A stretch of 64,000 nucleotides of DNA from Magnaporthiopsis rhizophila (GCA_003049465.1 PYSS01000043.1:208986-272985), one strand, 5' to 3'; shown: positions 21,606 through 33,308, counted from the stretch's first letter. Notes: a model not told the origin generated them from the sequence alone. Numbers and translations are program-made.

Positions 21606-23160
21606 ATGGACGAACGAGCCAAGATCAAGGTGACGCTCCCACGCCCCAACCCAACGCCGAGTTACTGGCAAGACCCGCCCGACGAAATCGCCAACCTCCG
21701 GTCGACGCCGGAGCTGCCCCCGACGGCGGACGTCGTCGTCATCGGGAGCGGCATCACCGGCGCCGCCGTGGCCTGGCACCTCCTCCTCGAGTCTGGCGGC
21801 GGTGGCGTGGGAGCTTCGGTTGTCATGCTAGAGGCGCGCCAGCTCTGCTCGGGCGCGACGGGCCGCAACGGCGGCCACACGAAAGCGGGGTCATACCGCA
21901 GCTTCGCCGAGAACGCGGCGTCGCTCCCCGGCGGCGCGGCGGCGGCGGCCCAAATCGCGCGCCTGGAGCTGGCCAACGTGCGCGCCGTGCACGCCTTTGC
22001 GGCGGACCACGGCATCCACTGCGGTTCGCGCCCCTGCGACACGGTCGATGTGGTCCTGGACCGGGACGAGTGGGACCGCGCGCAGGCTGGCGTGGCCGCC
22101 CTGCGCGCCGCGCTCGGGCCCGACGACGACGCGGCCGAGTATGCGCTCTGCTCGGCCGAGGAGATGCGGGAGAGGTACTTTTGCGCCGATGTCGCCGGCA
22201 CCGGCTTGTTTGGCGGCGTCCGCTACCCGGCCGGGAGCATCTCGGCGTACAGGTTCGCCGTCGGGGTGCTGAAGCTCTGCATCGAGCGCGGGCTCCAGGT
22301 CCACGCCAACACGCCCGCCGTGAAGCTGGAGAGGATCGCAACGAGGAAAGACGGGGGGTCCGCGGCGAAGTGGAAGGTCACGACGCCGCGGGGCACCATC
22401 GCGGCGCGGCGCGTCGTGCTCGCCACGAACGGATACACGGCGGCGCTGCACCCGCGCTTCCAGGGCGTCGTCGTGCCGCTCCGGGGCCAGATCACGGCGC
22501 AGCGCGCGGGTAGCGCCATGCCGACCGCCGGGCTGCCGGTCACCTACAGCTTCATATACCGCGGCGGTTACGAGTACATGGTCCCGTTCCCCGCGCCCGA
22601 CCGCGACGGTGAGGACATTGTCATCGGCGGCGCCCTTGCGCGCGCCGAAAAAGGGGGATTGTACGAATTTGGCACCACCGACGACACGACGCTCAACGAG
22701 GACATTAGCGAATTCCTCCGGGAGTCGACTCCTAAGTACTTTGGGGGCAACTGGGGTGATGACCACCCTGACGGCCGGGTTCGGAGTGAATGTAAGTTTT
22801 GGCTCTCCGTGTCGTTCCCCTCGCCTCGGCTCACTTTGATATCATCTAGGGACGGGCATAATGGGGTACAGTGTGGATGGATATCCGTTGGTGGGCCAAG
22901 TGCCCGCCGACGACGAAGACGAGCCGTCTTGTGACGGTCCCGACAAAGACGGGGGCTTGTGGGCCAGCTGCAGCTTTCAGGGACACGGCATGGTGCTCTG
23001 CTGGATGTCGGCCAAGGCGCTGGTGGATATGATGCAAGGGAGAGACGACGCTGAGCTGGCAAGCTGGTTTCCCGACGCCTTTCGGCTGACGAGAGGAAGG
23101 ATGAGGAAGAGCTTCAAGGTCCTAGAGCGGCTGAGTGCGGCGGACCAGTCGGGGTCGTGA
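21606..23160 (+). CDS. DAO-family FAD-dependent oxidoreductase
   Basis: Flavoenzyme of the D-amino-acid oxidase/gamma-glutamylputrescine oxidase-like family, expected to oxidise an amine or secondary amine with oxygen. Exons 21606-22791 and 22850-23160 give 498 residues. The intron (58 nt) has a GTAAGT donor, a CTCAC branch-like site and a TAG acceptor, and restores the family motif EWTGIMGYSVDGYPLVG across the junction. The dinucleotide-binding G-x-G-x2-G is at residues 47-52 (VVVIGSGITGAAVAWHLL), followed by the typical SGATGRNGGH segment of fungal members. There is no clear signal peptide. The C-terminus GLWASCSFQGHGM is the second FAD-contact region. The true substrate is unknown. The gene is convergent with homogentisate dioxygenase, with 228 bases between the stop codons. 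Confidence 0.88.
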
Positions 23161-23388
23161 TGGGCAATCGTTTTCATGAGGGTTATTTCCATTCAACGAT
23201 GATATGATGGACCATGCTTTCATTTTATGTGAGAACTAGATTGAATAGCCAAGTCAACCAACTCCTTTGTGCCATCGCCAAAGAAAAAGAAGAAAAACAA
23301 AAGAGCCACCAGCGCGGGCTTCTTCTACGTGCATGGCTCATGCATCATACAGACGAGATGACCAGGAAAATACATCAAAGGAACTTCA

Positions 23389-24957
23389 CTAGAGCAAATG
23401 CCCATTCGTCACGGCGCCCTCGGGCTTCTTCCAGTGCACCAGGGCGCCGCCCCAGCTCGCCCTGCTGTAGTCGATCTGGACCTTCTGGCAGCTCCTGAGC
23501 CCCCAGTCGGTGACGCCGAGGATGTAGCAGGTCTCAAACATGAAGGCGCAGCTGCCCTCACCGACCTTGGCCGGCCTCAGCACGGCGTTGCGCGCGCCCT
23601 CGTAGCTGGCCGCGTCCGGGCCGTGGCCGCTCATGACGTTGTGCAGGCTCGCGCCGCCCGGGATAAAGCCGCCGGCGCCGCTCTTCTTGGCGTCGTAGTC
23701 GCCCGAGATGAGGCCCATGAACTCGCTCATGGTGTTGCGGTGGTACCACGGCGGCCGGAACGTGTCCTCGCCCACGAGCCAGCGCGGCGGGAAGATGACA
23801 AAGTCGGCCACGGCCGTGCCCGGCCGGTCCGACGGCGCCGTCAGCACCGTGAAGATGGATGGGTCCGGGTGGTCGAACGAGATGCTGCCGAGCGTGTTGA
23901 AGCGCCCGAGGTCGTACTTGAACGGGTAGTAGTTGCCGTGCCACGCCACCACGTCGAACGGCGTGTGCTCCTGAGTCGTCGTGAAGAGCGTGTTGTTGAA
24001 CTTGGTCGTCACCAGGTACCCCGTGCCGCCCTTGGCGCCCTCGGGCCGCGCGAACGCCGTCGGCCCGTGCGCCTCGCTGAAGCAGGCGACGGGCACCTGG
24101 AAGTCTCGGACGTTGGCCAGCCCGTTGGACCCGATCGGGCCCAGCTCGGGCAGGGCAAAGTGGCCCTGGTACAGCTCGAGCGCGTAACCGCGCGCGGGGC
24201 TGGTGCCTTCGGGCAGGAGCACCTGGAAGCGCATGCCGCGCGGCACCATGGCGATCTCGCCGGGCCGCACCAGGAGCCAGCCGACCTCGGTGCGGATGTC
24301 GAGCACGCCCGCCTGCGCGACGATGAGCAGGTCGCCGTCGGAGGAGTAGAAGCAGCTGTTCGTGTCCATGGACCGCCCCGCCGCGAAGACGTAGATGCCA
24401 AGCCCCTGCTTCAGCGTGGGGTCGCCCGCTCCCGCCACGAGGTGCAGGCTCGACACGAAGTCGGCGTTCGGATCGTGGTCAAACGGGTCCCAGCGGAGCT
24501 GGTTCGGGATGTAGTGTAGCCTCGGCGCGGGCGTGAACCGGGCTATCTCGTCTGTGAGCTCGTCCGCCGACATTTGGTCTGGTGTCGTCGGCTCCTCTCT
24601 CGGCGCCATGCCCTTGACGGTGAATGATGGGTGTGCGCACGAGGGGAGGATGCGGTACATCCATATCTGCTTGTTCGTATGCCGCGGTGCTGTGAACGCT
24701 GTCCCAGACAGCTTCTCGGCGTAAAGTCCAAATGGCGGCTTCTGCGGCGAGTTGTGGCCAATGGGCAAGGCCCCGGTGACAGCCTCGGATCTGTTTGACA
24801 ACGACGCGTGTGTCAGTTTGGGAGGGCAAGATGGAGCGGACTGCTGCTGGCCCATGGGCGGGTCGTGGCTCTGAGCTGGGAGTACATACTCGAGGTGTGC
24901 GTCGAAGCCGCTCAAGTAGCGATACTTCTCTGGAAACTCAAACTCTGTCACGGGCAT
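23389..24957 (-). CDS. hmgA: Homogentisate 1,2-dioxygenase
   Basis: Opens the ring of homogentisate to maleylacetoacetate in phenylalanine and tyrosine breakdown; cytosolic Fe(II) enzyme. Exons 24890-24957 and 23389-24790 give 489 residues. The 99-nt intron begins GTATGT and ends CAG. Left in, it would insert 33 residues into the conserved N-terminal block; removed, the protein reads GFDAHLESEAVTGALPIGHNSPQKPP, as in the family. The iron ligands are visible: His373 and Glu379 in WYHRNTMSEF, and His412 in MSGHGPD. Length and motifs are normal, so the enzyme should be active. The other genes of the pathway (fumarylacetoacetase, maleylacetoacetate isomerase, HPPD), often clustered with it in fungi, are not in the window. 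The convergent FAD oxidoreductase is the nearest gene. Confidence 0.95.
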   Translation of the reverse strand: MPVTEFEFPEKYRYLSGFDAHLEYVLPAQSHDPPMGQQQSAPSCPPKLTHASLSNRSEAVTGALPIGHNSPQKPPFGLYAEKLSGTAFTAPRHTNKQIWMYRILPSCAHPSFTVKGMAPREEPTTPDQMSADELTDEIARFTPAPRLHYIPNQLRWDPFDHDPNADFVSSLHLVAGAGDPTLKQGLGIYVFAAGRSMDTNSCFYSSDGDLLIVAQAGVLDIRTEVGWLLVRPGEIAMVPRGMRFQVLLPEGTSPARGYALELYQGHFALPELGPIGSNGLANVRDFQVPVACFSEAHGPTAFARPEGAKGGTGYLVTTKFNNTLFTTTQEHTPFDVVAWHGNYYPFKYDLGRFNTLGSISFDHPDPSIFTVLTAPSDRPGTAVADFVIFPPRWLVGEDTFRPPWYHRNTMSEFMGLISGDYDAKKSGAGGFIPGGASLHNVMSGHGPDAASYEGARNAVLRPAKVGEGSCAFMFETCYILGVTDWGLRSCQKVQIDYSRASWGGALVHWKKPEGAVTNGHLL

Positions 24958-25771
24958 GTTGGGCGAATCGTCTCGGCAAGTCGATATCGAAGGTCAGACG
25001 GGTCGGAATGGTCGTCGGGTGTCGGGTGGGAAGGCTGATCGGCTGGGAGATGATGGACATTGCTCAGCAGTGCCAGTCGAAGGGACACCAGTCTCATATA
25101 GGCCGGCCATCGTGTCTGTTCCGTCGGCCTTGTGCCACGGTTTCAGCGGCACCAGGGCGTTGTCAGGACCAGGTACCACCTAGGTAGTTATCGGCGAGGG
25201 CGGCCTTGTGTGTCAGTTTCCGTTCCGCACTTGGGTTTGACGCTGCGGCGGGACGGCTACTGTCGGCAATGACGGACTCGGCTTTGGGCGAAGTGGAGTC
25301 CGGGCCAACAGGACCCGCGGAATAAAGCCAGGTTCTTCCCTTAGTAAGTCTCCGACCACCAATCGCTCAGCCACAGCACGTGCTCAAAAGTCCTTGGGAT
25401 CTCCACTGATCGCTCGTTCAGACACCCTCCCATGACGCCATACTTAGGGCCCCAGCCAAACGATCTCAAAGGTCTCATGCCTGACGCAAACATCCGAACC
25501 GGCTTAAGACAAAGCGCAGCAGCAAGTCGAAAACCAATCCAACCGCCAAGCACAGATTCACCACATGCCAGTCTCCTTTTAAACTGCGATATATGATTCT
25601 CTGAATCGATTTAGGTAATTGGATTGATATGATGTCGACTCCAATGCCAGGGGCGAGAACTGGAGAGACAATGGCAATGCCATAGAGTGGGGCTCAGTCT
25701 TATGCTGTCCAAGTACAAGGGATCCCCCGTCACGCGTATCGACGGCGAACCCGGAGCTCGAACACTGTCAT
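24958..25771. other. Intergenic region upstream of homogentisate dioxygenase
   Basis: 814 bases between the HGD start and the 3' end of the next gene, both on the minus strand. It should contain the HGD promoter. No gene or clear element was identified. Confidence 0.5.
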
Positions 25772-26650
25772 TTACTCCTCGGCGTTCTTCTTCTTCTTCT
25801 TGCCGCCGCCGATGTTCCGCTCCCCAGTGCTGTCCTTGGAAAGGTGCACGATGAACCGTGTCCAGGACTCCTCCTTGTCCCACTCGAAGCCGGCCAGGTA
25901 TGGTTGGTCGAGCTCGTCGTCGGCCTGTACTTTGTCCATAAGGACACGCAGTTAGCCAAGTCCCAAGGACAAAATGCCTGGTTGTTCTGGATCCAAAGGA
26001 TTCAAGACTAACCCGTTTCTTGTATGCCTTGTAGATGGCGTCTAGCGCATCCTTGATGGTGACGCCCTTGAGGTTGCGTGCCGTAACCTCGAGGCCGAGA
26101 GGGAAGTGCAGGTCAATCTTCTTGATTGGCGGGGTGGTGAGGAGCTTCTTCAGTAGTTCCTTGTCCTCGACTGTCGACGGCGAGGTGTTGATCTTCCTGT
26201 GGGGAGGGAAGAGGTTGGCGTCGAATTAGCAAGCATGCCAAACATGAGCATCGGGAGTAGCCGGTGCCGATGCAGGAACCAGCGGGGTGGCACCAAAGCA
26301 AGGCAAAGGCAAACTTACCACCCTGTCTTTTGGGTTTCCTTGGCAATCTGGATCTCGGTCCCCTCCTCCTCTGGTAGGTGTGACGTAGTGTCAGTCGGCG
26401 ATCGAATTAACCCGCCATCGTGGGGGTAGATACGTAGGGGTGGGAGGAGAATGGAGACGTCGGGACATCAGGTGGTCAGGGTAATCAGTGTGCCTAGGGG
26501 GAGAGTGGACTACCACATACCGAGGTCCTTGATGTTGAAGACGCCGCTCGCGGCGGCTGAACTCTGTCTCCGGTTGCCCTTAACAGCTTTCGGGGAAGCG
26601 GGGGACAAGCCCTCGACGGCGGAGTCGATCTTGGACAATGGTTCCGTCAT
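25772..26650 (-). CDS. Conserved fungal protein, four exons (possibly DUF6699-like)
   Basis: Four exons, 26521-26650, 26319-26370, 26013-26196 and 25772-25924, join to a 172-residue protein. Donors are GTATGT, GTAAGT and GTTAGT; all acceptors are CAG, and every junction keeps the frame. The N-terminus (MTEPLSKIDSAVEGLSP) is disordered. The core runs from about residue 44 (EEEGTEIQIAKETQKTGW) through FPLGLEVTARNLKGVTIKDALDAIYKAYKKR to a C-terminal EWDKEESWTRFIVHL, then ends in a Gly and Lys run (GGGKKKKKNAEE). The 'GVTIKDALDAIY' part resembles the DUF6699 fold of fungal proteins; this is a tentative link. The Lys-rich tail could be a nuclear signal or a nucleic-acid contact. Function unknown. 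Confidence 0.82.
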
Positions 26651-28654
26651 GTTGGGGGCGAGATTGGTTTATGTCGTAGCGGTTGCTGCGGGGTTTGGAT
26701 AGTACACGATCGTACGACCTGTCTAAGCTGAAGGTGGGAGCGAAGTTTGTTAGCAGGGGATGGGGAATTGGGCAGACAACTGGGAAGAGCAGACGACGAA
26801 AAGGGATGGGGAGATACGAGGACAAGCAAAGAGGTGCCGGTGACGACGCTGGCTTCGTGGTTTGGTTGGCTAGCTTACCTTGGATATCGTTCGACTTTTC
26901 TTGTGTCGGGCGGATTGCTGTGGTAGGTCGAGTGCGTGTGAGATACGAGAGATTGGGCACAGAAAGCGATGGATGGAGAGAGGAGGGGAAGTGAGTGAAA
27001 GACGGCTTGGGTTGGGCAAAGAGGGGAAGTAAAAGAAAAAGGGTGGGAGAGGAGGGGGCAGGCGAGGGGGCTGGCACGGCCTGGTTCGGGAAGCTACCAC
27101 TCGACTGAGAGGGGACGCATACCTTCAGCCGCTGTTTGGCTGCGGAGGCGCTGTTACAGGACAGGGGGACTGGAGCTCTGCTCTCAGGCGGGCACACGCA
27201 ATTGGCTGGCAAAAGTCTCGGACGACCTGGGAGTACGTATACAATGGTACTTGCAGGGGAGCTCGGGGACTTTGATCTGCTAGGCAAAACGAGCATAGCA
27301 TTCCAATCCTCCCGAGGTAGCCAAAGTCACCTGGGGCGCATTCCCCTTTTTGTAGTGCACGCACGCGGTACCTCGCTCGCACTTTGGGAGCTCAGCTTGC
27401 GCAACCATAGCCGCCCGTCTTGCGCATTGTCCGGGCCGGTCGTTTTCCTGGCGTGCTCATCAGCAGGTTCTCTGGCCAGCATCCCTGCGTGAGCGCCGCC
27501 CGGGCGGGGTAAGAAAACAGGGTCACTTGACACACCACTTGATGAGTGGTATGCAGCCCAGCGCCCATCGCGTGACTGCTGGCCTGCTCTTTGAATGGCA
27601 TGACCAGAACTCAAAGCAAAGCGAGCTCGCACCACCTGCGGGGTCGCCAGATCCACTGGACGACGCCTGAGATGAATCCACTCGCGGAGCACACTGGAGA
27701 GGGGCCGGCGCTTTCGCGGCTTCGCCCACAGCGGCTTAGCGCTTTGGCGTATCCGTCTCAGCGCTGCGAGTCTGGGGAAACCTGGGGAAGTGGACCCGCA
27801 AGGCGTCATTGCACGGCACTGTGGTTCACCAATTGAACCCCAACCACCTGGAAGAGGTAGAGAAGAGCTTCAGAGATTGTCAAGATGATATTTCGGTGAA
27901 AGTAAATGGAATGACCCACAATTGTCCAAGTTGCTTTGCAGTCTGGTTCGAGTCCCTCGGCGGTGAGCAAATAAGGGAGAATGACATGAGGTTGGCCCTG
28001 CAGGTGGCATTTCTGCACAAATGAGCTTCCCCGCACGGCATGAGAAGTGGCCACAGCCCAAATGCCCACGTAACCACGCCACTCTGCCATGTTTCAGAGC
28101 CCGTTGACATGAAGCCATGTCGACTTGCCTCTCAAAGTCCCAACGCATGTTCGGCTTGACACATCCGGCTGGGAATGATCGGGCCAATTGTGTCTCATTA
28201 TACTAGATGCATCTATCAACTTATGGAAGCCAGTGAATCCGTATACGTCTTCGGAACTTATCGACATAACCTGCGCATACTCTAATGCCAGCCTCTAGTT
28301 CACGACTCTGTTGTTTAAACTTCTACATAGGTATCTACTCACAAGGGCTGCTGGAAACAGGTACGGAAAGGATACTGGGTTCCGGCTACATCTCCCGGGC
28401 ATCATGTCTTAGAGCACTGCATGCGATATACCATCACGGCCTGTACCACTCCCTTCGTGGGTACATTAGCCGCCTCGTTGCGGGAGTCCCTCCCGTCCCA
28501 TAGCCACCGTGAAAAGTATTTATTGCTCCTTTGCCGGCCAACCTCGAGCATCGTAGAGCAAAGGAGCCAAGTAATAACATTATCCGTTCCCCATCCGTAT
28601 TGTCAACACCGCTTCTGATCTCTGGCCCAAAAACCACGCACGACATATCGAACC
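26651..28654. other. 2-kb intergenic region
   Basis: Divergent gap between the four-exon gene (-) and the secreted-protein gene (+). No gene is seen. The first 450 bases are purine-rich on the plus strand (pyrimidine-rich on the transcribed minus strand), typical of a fungal leader. A short AT-rich stretch near 28511-28525 lies about 135 bases before the secreted-protein ATG. Confidence 0.5.
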
Positions 28655-29110
28655 ATGAGGCCCGTCAACGCCCTCCTCCTCCTCCTGACAACATTCGCCT
28701 CTGCCTCTGAGGTGGTAGACGTCCAGGCGCGCCAGACGGGCGGCGGCCACAACTGCAAGTGCCGCGGCTACCCTACCCCTGGCATTTTCTGCGGCAACTG
28801 CGTCTACGTCAGCAACGGCTCCTACCTCATCTCGGAGGGTCGTTTCGATACTCACGCGTGGGTGGTTTTTTCTTTGGCTCACTTTTGCAACAAAAACCCT
28901 TGACCTGCACTATTTCTATCCCGGAGCCTGCAGTTGGTTTCGAAACACCCCCCACCCAGCCCCGTTGTATGGGGCGGTGCTGAAAGCAGGGCTCTATCTA
29001 GGTACGAGTGTGGCCACTCGGGCGGCTGCTATGACTATGGACCAAGCAGCTCGTCTAGGTGTGGTACTTTGAACGCCCAGTGTCCACGACCGATATCGCG
29101 CCCACAATGA
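28655..29110 (+). CDS. Small secreted cysteine-rich protein (effector-like)
   Basis: Two exons, 28655-28857 and 29002-29110, give 103 residues. The first 18 residues (MRPVNALLLLLTTFASAS) form a typical signal peptide. The mature part has eight cysteines, at residues 34, 36, 46, 49, 71, 77, 88 and 95 (C-x-C, C-x2-C, then four spaced), enough for four disulfides, and many Gly, Ser and Tyr. The 144-nt intron has a GTGGGT donor and a CTAG acceptor in matching phase. It splits the cysteines four and four; without splicing the frame ends after 82 residues with a hydrophobic tail. Such small, secreted, Cys-rich proteins in ascomycetes are often effectors or antimicrobial proteins. No family was recognised and no toxic activity is claimed. 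The upstream and downstream regions are gene-poor. Confidence 0.72.
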
Positions 29111-30354
29111 GCTAGCTCATAGCTTGATCAAGCCGGGCACGGGTGGAAAAACCGGTTGGCTGTTTTGTCACTTGGGATGTGCTAGTCGGTGGCGTGGTGG
29201 CATCGACGTAGGCTGGCCGCTTTGTAGGTATATAGGTTTGGGAGGTGGGAAAATTTTATCGTTGGATATTCTGTTTGGGTCGCTTGAACTTTCTGATCAG
29301 GGTGACCAGTATGACCAAAAAGACAATGACAAACTCTAGACCAACTAATCCTATCCAAATCCTATCGAGGACGCGGTTGTCGACATGCAGAGAGAGGACG
29401 GGCATCGTGTCGGCGGGCCGTGGGAAACTCGGGCCAGGCTCGTCGTATGGTAGTGGCGACGAATGTCAACCCGCCGGCGGGGACCGGGTTTGATGGAGAC
29501 AGAAAGAAAAAAAAAAAAAAAAAAAAAAAAAAAAGGAAAAAGAAAAAAAAAAGGAAAAAAATGATAAACAAGACTTGGACGAGCTCGAAATCGACGACCT
29601 AGACCAGTTGATTTGTCTTCACTCGGGTACGAGATCCAAGAAAACTCGCGAAAAGGACATGCTGTCATATTTGATTTGGTATGGTGTTTGGGGTTACCTA
29701 TATTTGGGGTGGCATTCGGTGAAATCTATGCCTCCATCTACGATCGGCTGCTTCCCACACACAGCTCCATATTGTGTTGCTTCCAAGCAATAAATTTCCA
29801 TGAATACGGCATCAATATGCGCCCAAAGTGTTCCGAGCCAAGAATTTGGGTAGGCGTGCTACTGGCCACCTGTCCGTAAGTAAGCTAGCCCGGTATCTTA
29901 GCGCGTGGTGCAATACAAGGATGGTGTATCTGGCGACCTGTCGGAGTCCGGAACCAACCTGGATCGAATCGGATACCTATTCAAAGACGTCTCGATTTCG
30001 TTTCTGTTGAACGTCAGCCATTATCTGAAGGGCATGTATAAAAAAAGGACTGCTGCGAAAAGAAAAAGAAGGAAGGGGATGGACCCAAAAGCAAAAACAG
30101 AAAGCATATTTCCCCTGTCCCTGATAATAAGAAGCCCCATTTCCGCTGTACCAGTACAAACACGTCCGCCGCATGAACCCCCGAATGACTCCGGATAATT
30201 CACCAACTACCCCTGAGAAGGGGGTCCCGTCCCGCCTCAAACGCTCTGTGACGAAAAGCTCACGCTCGTCGTCCGGTATCAGGTGTATACATTAAAACCC
30301 TTTCTTCTCGATCCATCTGTATCCATATGGGGGTCTCGGTAAGACATTCTGCCC
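29111..30354. other. 1.2-kb intergenic region with A-rich tract
   Basis: Convergent gap between the secreted-protein gene and RSC8. No gene is seen. It holds a 28-A run at 29507-29534, followed by further A-rich sequence to about 29562. Confidence 0.55.
29507..29534. repeat. Poly(A) run, 28 nt
   Basis: Uninterrupted A run followed by AAGG-interrupted A tracts, about 400 bases downstream of the secreted-protein stop codon. Confidence 0.85.
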
Positions 30355-32692
30355 CTAAGCCTCGAAAGTCTTGACTGGACCCTCAGCGCTCAGTGGTTGG
30401 ATCGCGCCGGCATCGGGCGCGGGCTGAAAGCTGAGTCGCGGGTTGTCGAGTGTCACTTCTTGGGCCATGCGGACTCCCTGTTCCCCACCTACAGCCACGG
30501 CCGCCTCAAGGCCCTCTTGCACCTCGCGCACCTTGCGCCGGAAGGCCAGCCTGTCGAGGTACAGCTGCTGACGCGCCCGCTCGAGCTCGCGCCTCTCTGC
30601 CTGGAGAATCGCCTCCATGTCGTTGAACAGCTTCAACTTCATGTCCACCTTCTGCAATGTTATGTTGACCGCCGCCGACACCAGACGCGTCATCTCCCGC
30701 TCTTCGTATGAGGCGAGAGCCCCGGCCCGGGCACCGACGGCAGCGAGCGGGATGCCCGACAGCTCGTTGAGTGTGGTCTTGGTTGTCGTGGTGGTCGTGG
30801 TGGTTGTGGTGGTTGTAGCGGCCGTCTCCTGCTGGACATCGACATCCATACTATCTCCGTCCTTCTCTTTGCCTTTCCCGTTCGCTTGCGAGTCACCTCC
30901 GCTGATCTCCAGCTTCTTCCGGAGACTCTTGGTCAGCTCCTCAAACGTGCGCCCGGATGCGGATGCTGCAGTGGCCGGATCTGCCAGAGTGGCGAGGAAT
31001 GCAACCACAGACATGACCGGGTTCTCTGCTTGTGTGAAGGGCAGGTGCTTCCCGGATCCGAGCATCTGCATGCCCGTCGGTACGTTGAGAGGTTCCGTCT
31101 CGAGATACTTGTCCTCGATATCGAGCTGCAAGAAGTGGAGGGCGCACTCTTCCCGAGTCCGGGTGCCGACGTGGGCCGAGATCTCGCCCCAGTCCTCGTC
31201 ATACTTCTGGAGCGCCTCGAGCAGTCTGATGGTCTCCTCGTCCGTCCACGGAACGTCGCGGTCCACGATGGGAGGGTAGGCGTTGTTCTCCATCCTGACG
31301 TAGCTCGTGTTGCTGTCCTTGGTATCGGTACGAGCGTTGAGGAAGCAGTCTGGACACAGGTCGCGCCTCGCGGTGTTGGCGCCACCGTCGGCCTGCGGCT
31401 TATGGAAGTAGACTCTGGTGCAGTCTGAACCACAGTGGGTGCAGTGGACCTTGGTCACGGGCGCCTTGGTAAGGCCGTCGGTGGCTGCGGTGCCGGAGCC
31501 GGCGCTCGGGGTGCCGTTAGTGGTCGGCGCTTCACAGTTGGTCTTGTTGTCGGTGGAGCTAAGCTTGGTTCCCTTCGCATTGGCCTCGTAGATGTTCCGG
31601 CCGACCTCCAAGTTCAACTCGGTCTTGGGCGCTGGTGCGGCAGCAGCTTTGGCGTCCGTTTGACCATTTGGTTTCCCAGCAGAAACGGTGGACTCGGCAG
31701 AGGGCTGCCACGGCTGCAGCCCCCTGGGGGTGTCACAGATCACGCGGAAATGCCCAGTGAACGGAGGTCCGACGTGCGATGGCCTCTGCTCGGCATCGAC
31801 CTGATCAACAAACAACAGATTCCAAGTTAGCGCGGATCTTAATTGCTCCCACGGCAGGCAGTTGGCCCCATCGCAACATGGACGCAGCAGAATCTTACCT
31901 GGTAGTTGATCAATCCCCACTGCTCTAGGAAGGCATGGACCCTCATGATTGCGCATACGTCGCCAGCCAGGTTGCGTCGACAGGCGGTGACCGTGAGGTA
32001 CTCGGCGGGATTGAGGCGGTAAGTGTTCACCATGAAGTCGCGGTAGTCCTTGTAGACGGCCGGCGTCTTGCTGCGGTTGCGGTTGTTGAAGAACTCGGGC
32101 AGGGCTTTCCTCTCGATGCCGTTGATGGCGTTCATGTCGAACCATACCGCGTAGCTGGGGAGGACGATGGCGTGGGTTTGCGAGATAAGATGCTCCCGCG
32201 CAGCGTTCTCGACCGCCTCCTTGGTCTTTCCCTCCTGGCCCGCATCGTCGGCCCCCTCACTCGGCTTGGCCTGGGCGTCACCGGCGCCCTCCTGGGTCTC
32301 CTGGCCATCCCTCATCTCCTCATCCTCGCGAGGAGCAGTCGTCTCGGCGGGGGGTCCTGCGGGCGCATCGAGCGCTGTTTCCGACGAGACAGGGGGCGCA
32401 GGGGTGGTGTTGTCCTGCTTAATGACGGGATCACCAGAAGCTCCGTCGCCCATTTGAACATCTAGAGGACATGGTTAGACGGAGGCTGAGCAATGGATGT
32501 AGAAGGCAAGTAGCATAGCAAGACCAATGCGATCGCGGCTTTGGTTGACAAACTGCGGGTAGGCGATGTACCTTCGATTGGCTTGAGAGCCGTTGAAGGA
32601 GGGTCTAGCTCCAAGGGCGGTTGCGCAAGGATCGGATTGCTGTTTGGCGATGCGCCGGTGGCGGGACTGCCATAACTCGCAGACTCGTCCAT
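30355..32692 (-). CDS. RSC8: SWI/SNF-RSC complex subunit, Rsc8/Swi3 homologue
   Basis: Scaffold subunit of SWI/SNF and RSC chromatin remodellers, nuclear. Exons 32572-32692, 31899-32461 and 30355-31800 give 709 residues; introns of 110 and 98 nt have GTACAT and GTAAGA donors. The first exon (MDESASYGSP...) is short, and the join restores KPIEDVQMGDG. Domains in order: disordered acidic N-terminus; SWIRM at about 130-232 (AIVLPSYAVWFDMNAI...VHAFLEQWGLINYQ); a ZZ-type zinc finger at 346-385 with C-x2-C and C-x2-C pairs; a SANT/Myb domain at 410-460 (VPWTDEETIRLLEALQKYDEDW); a C-terminal coiled-coil region (METAILQ-like, about 600-670). A run of 12 threonines precedes the coiled coil. It is divergent from ETF-alpha, 616 bases apart. 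Confidence 0.93.
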
Positions 32693-33308
32693 CGTGGTCG
32701 ATGCGCCTCAGCGAGGCAAGTTGTCTGGGGTGGGTGGAAGCTTTGCGAACGGGGCCCGCGTCCGTCAACAAGCGAAAAGGCACAGAATATGAGATAACTG
32801 GCAGCAATTTAATGTCCAGTTCGACTGTGGCCAAATGCTAACGTTGAGTGTTATGGACTCGAGCGTTGCGGCCTTTCCAAAGTGCTCGGTTGATGCGCCG
32901 ACGCCTTGTCGAGATAGATTGCTAGACGCGATTTTGCGTGGCCTGGGTCCACGAAGCAGGCGCGCGTTTGGTCTGGCGGAGTCCTCCAGCTGGAAAATTG
33001 CGAAGGGTTGCTGCCTGTGGAATCAGGCTGAAACTCAAGATCAAGCTCCTCAATTGGCCCATGCGCATCATTTGCACGGTCTGATTGGCCGCTGTCCCAT
33101 TTCCACGGCAGGCCGGCTAACCTCGGAAAGGGACAGGGGGCTTAGGCCTGCCCGGCCGCCGCTTGTGGGCCTCGAGGCCGATGACGCTTCTTCCGCCGGC
33201 TCCCCTCCCTCTCGCACCTCAATTGCGACAACCTCTATTACTGACCGTGACAGCCTAAACCAATCGTCGACAAATCATACTGCCGGACCCATACCGCGGG
33301 GTATCACG
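32693..33308. promoter_or_regulatory. Divergent promoter region, RSC8/ETF-alpha
   Basis: 616 bases between two start codons. Inverted CCAAT boxes (ATTGG) occur near 33052 and 33082, a common promoter element for fungal mitochondrial genes. No TATA box is obvious. Confidence 0.4.

Noticed and set aside
23398..24519. 373-codon frame antisense to homogentisate dioxygenase
   Set aside because: Mirror image of a high-GC3 gene; no features of its own.
27935..27975. GGTTCGAGTCC resembling a tRNA T-loop
   Set aside because: The flanking bases cannot pair into a T-stem, and no acceptor or anticodon stem fits.
32835..33308. Upstream in-frame extension of ETF-alpha
   Set aside because: The frame stays open by chance; the ATG at 33309 starts a good mitochondrial presequence.
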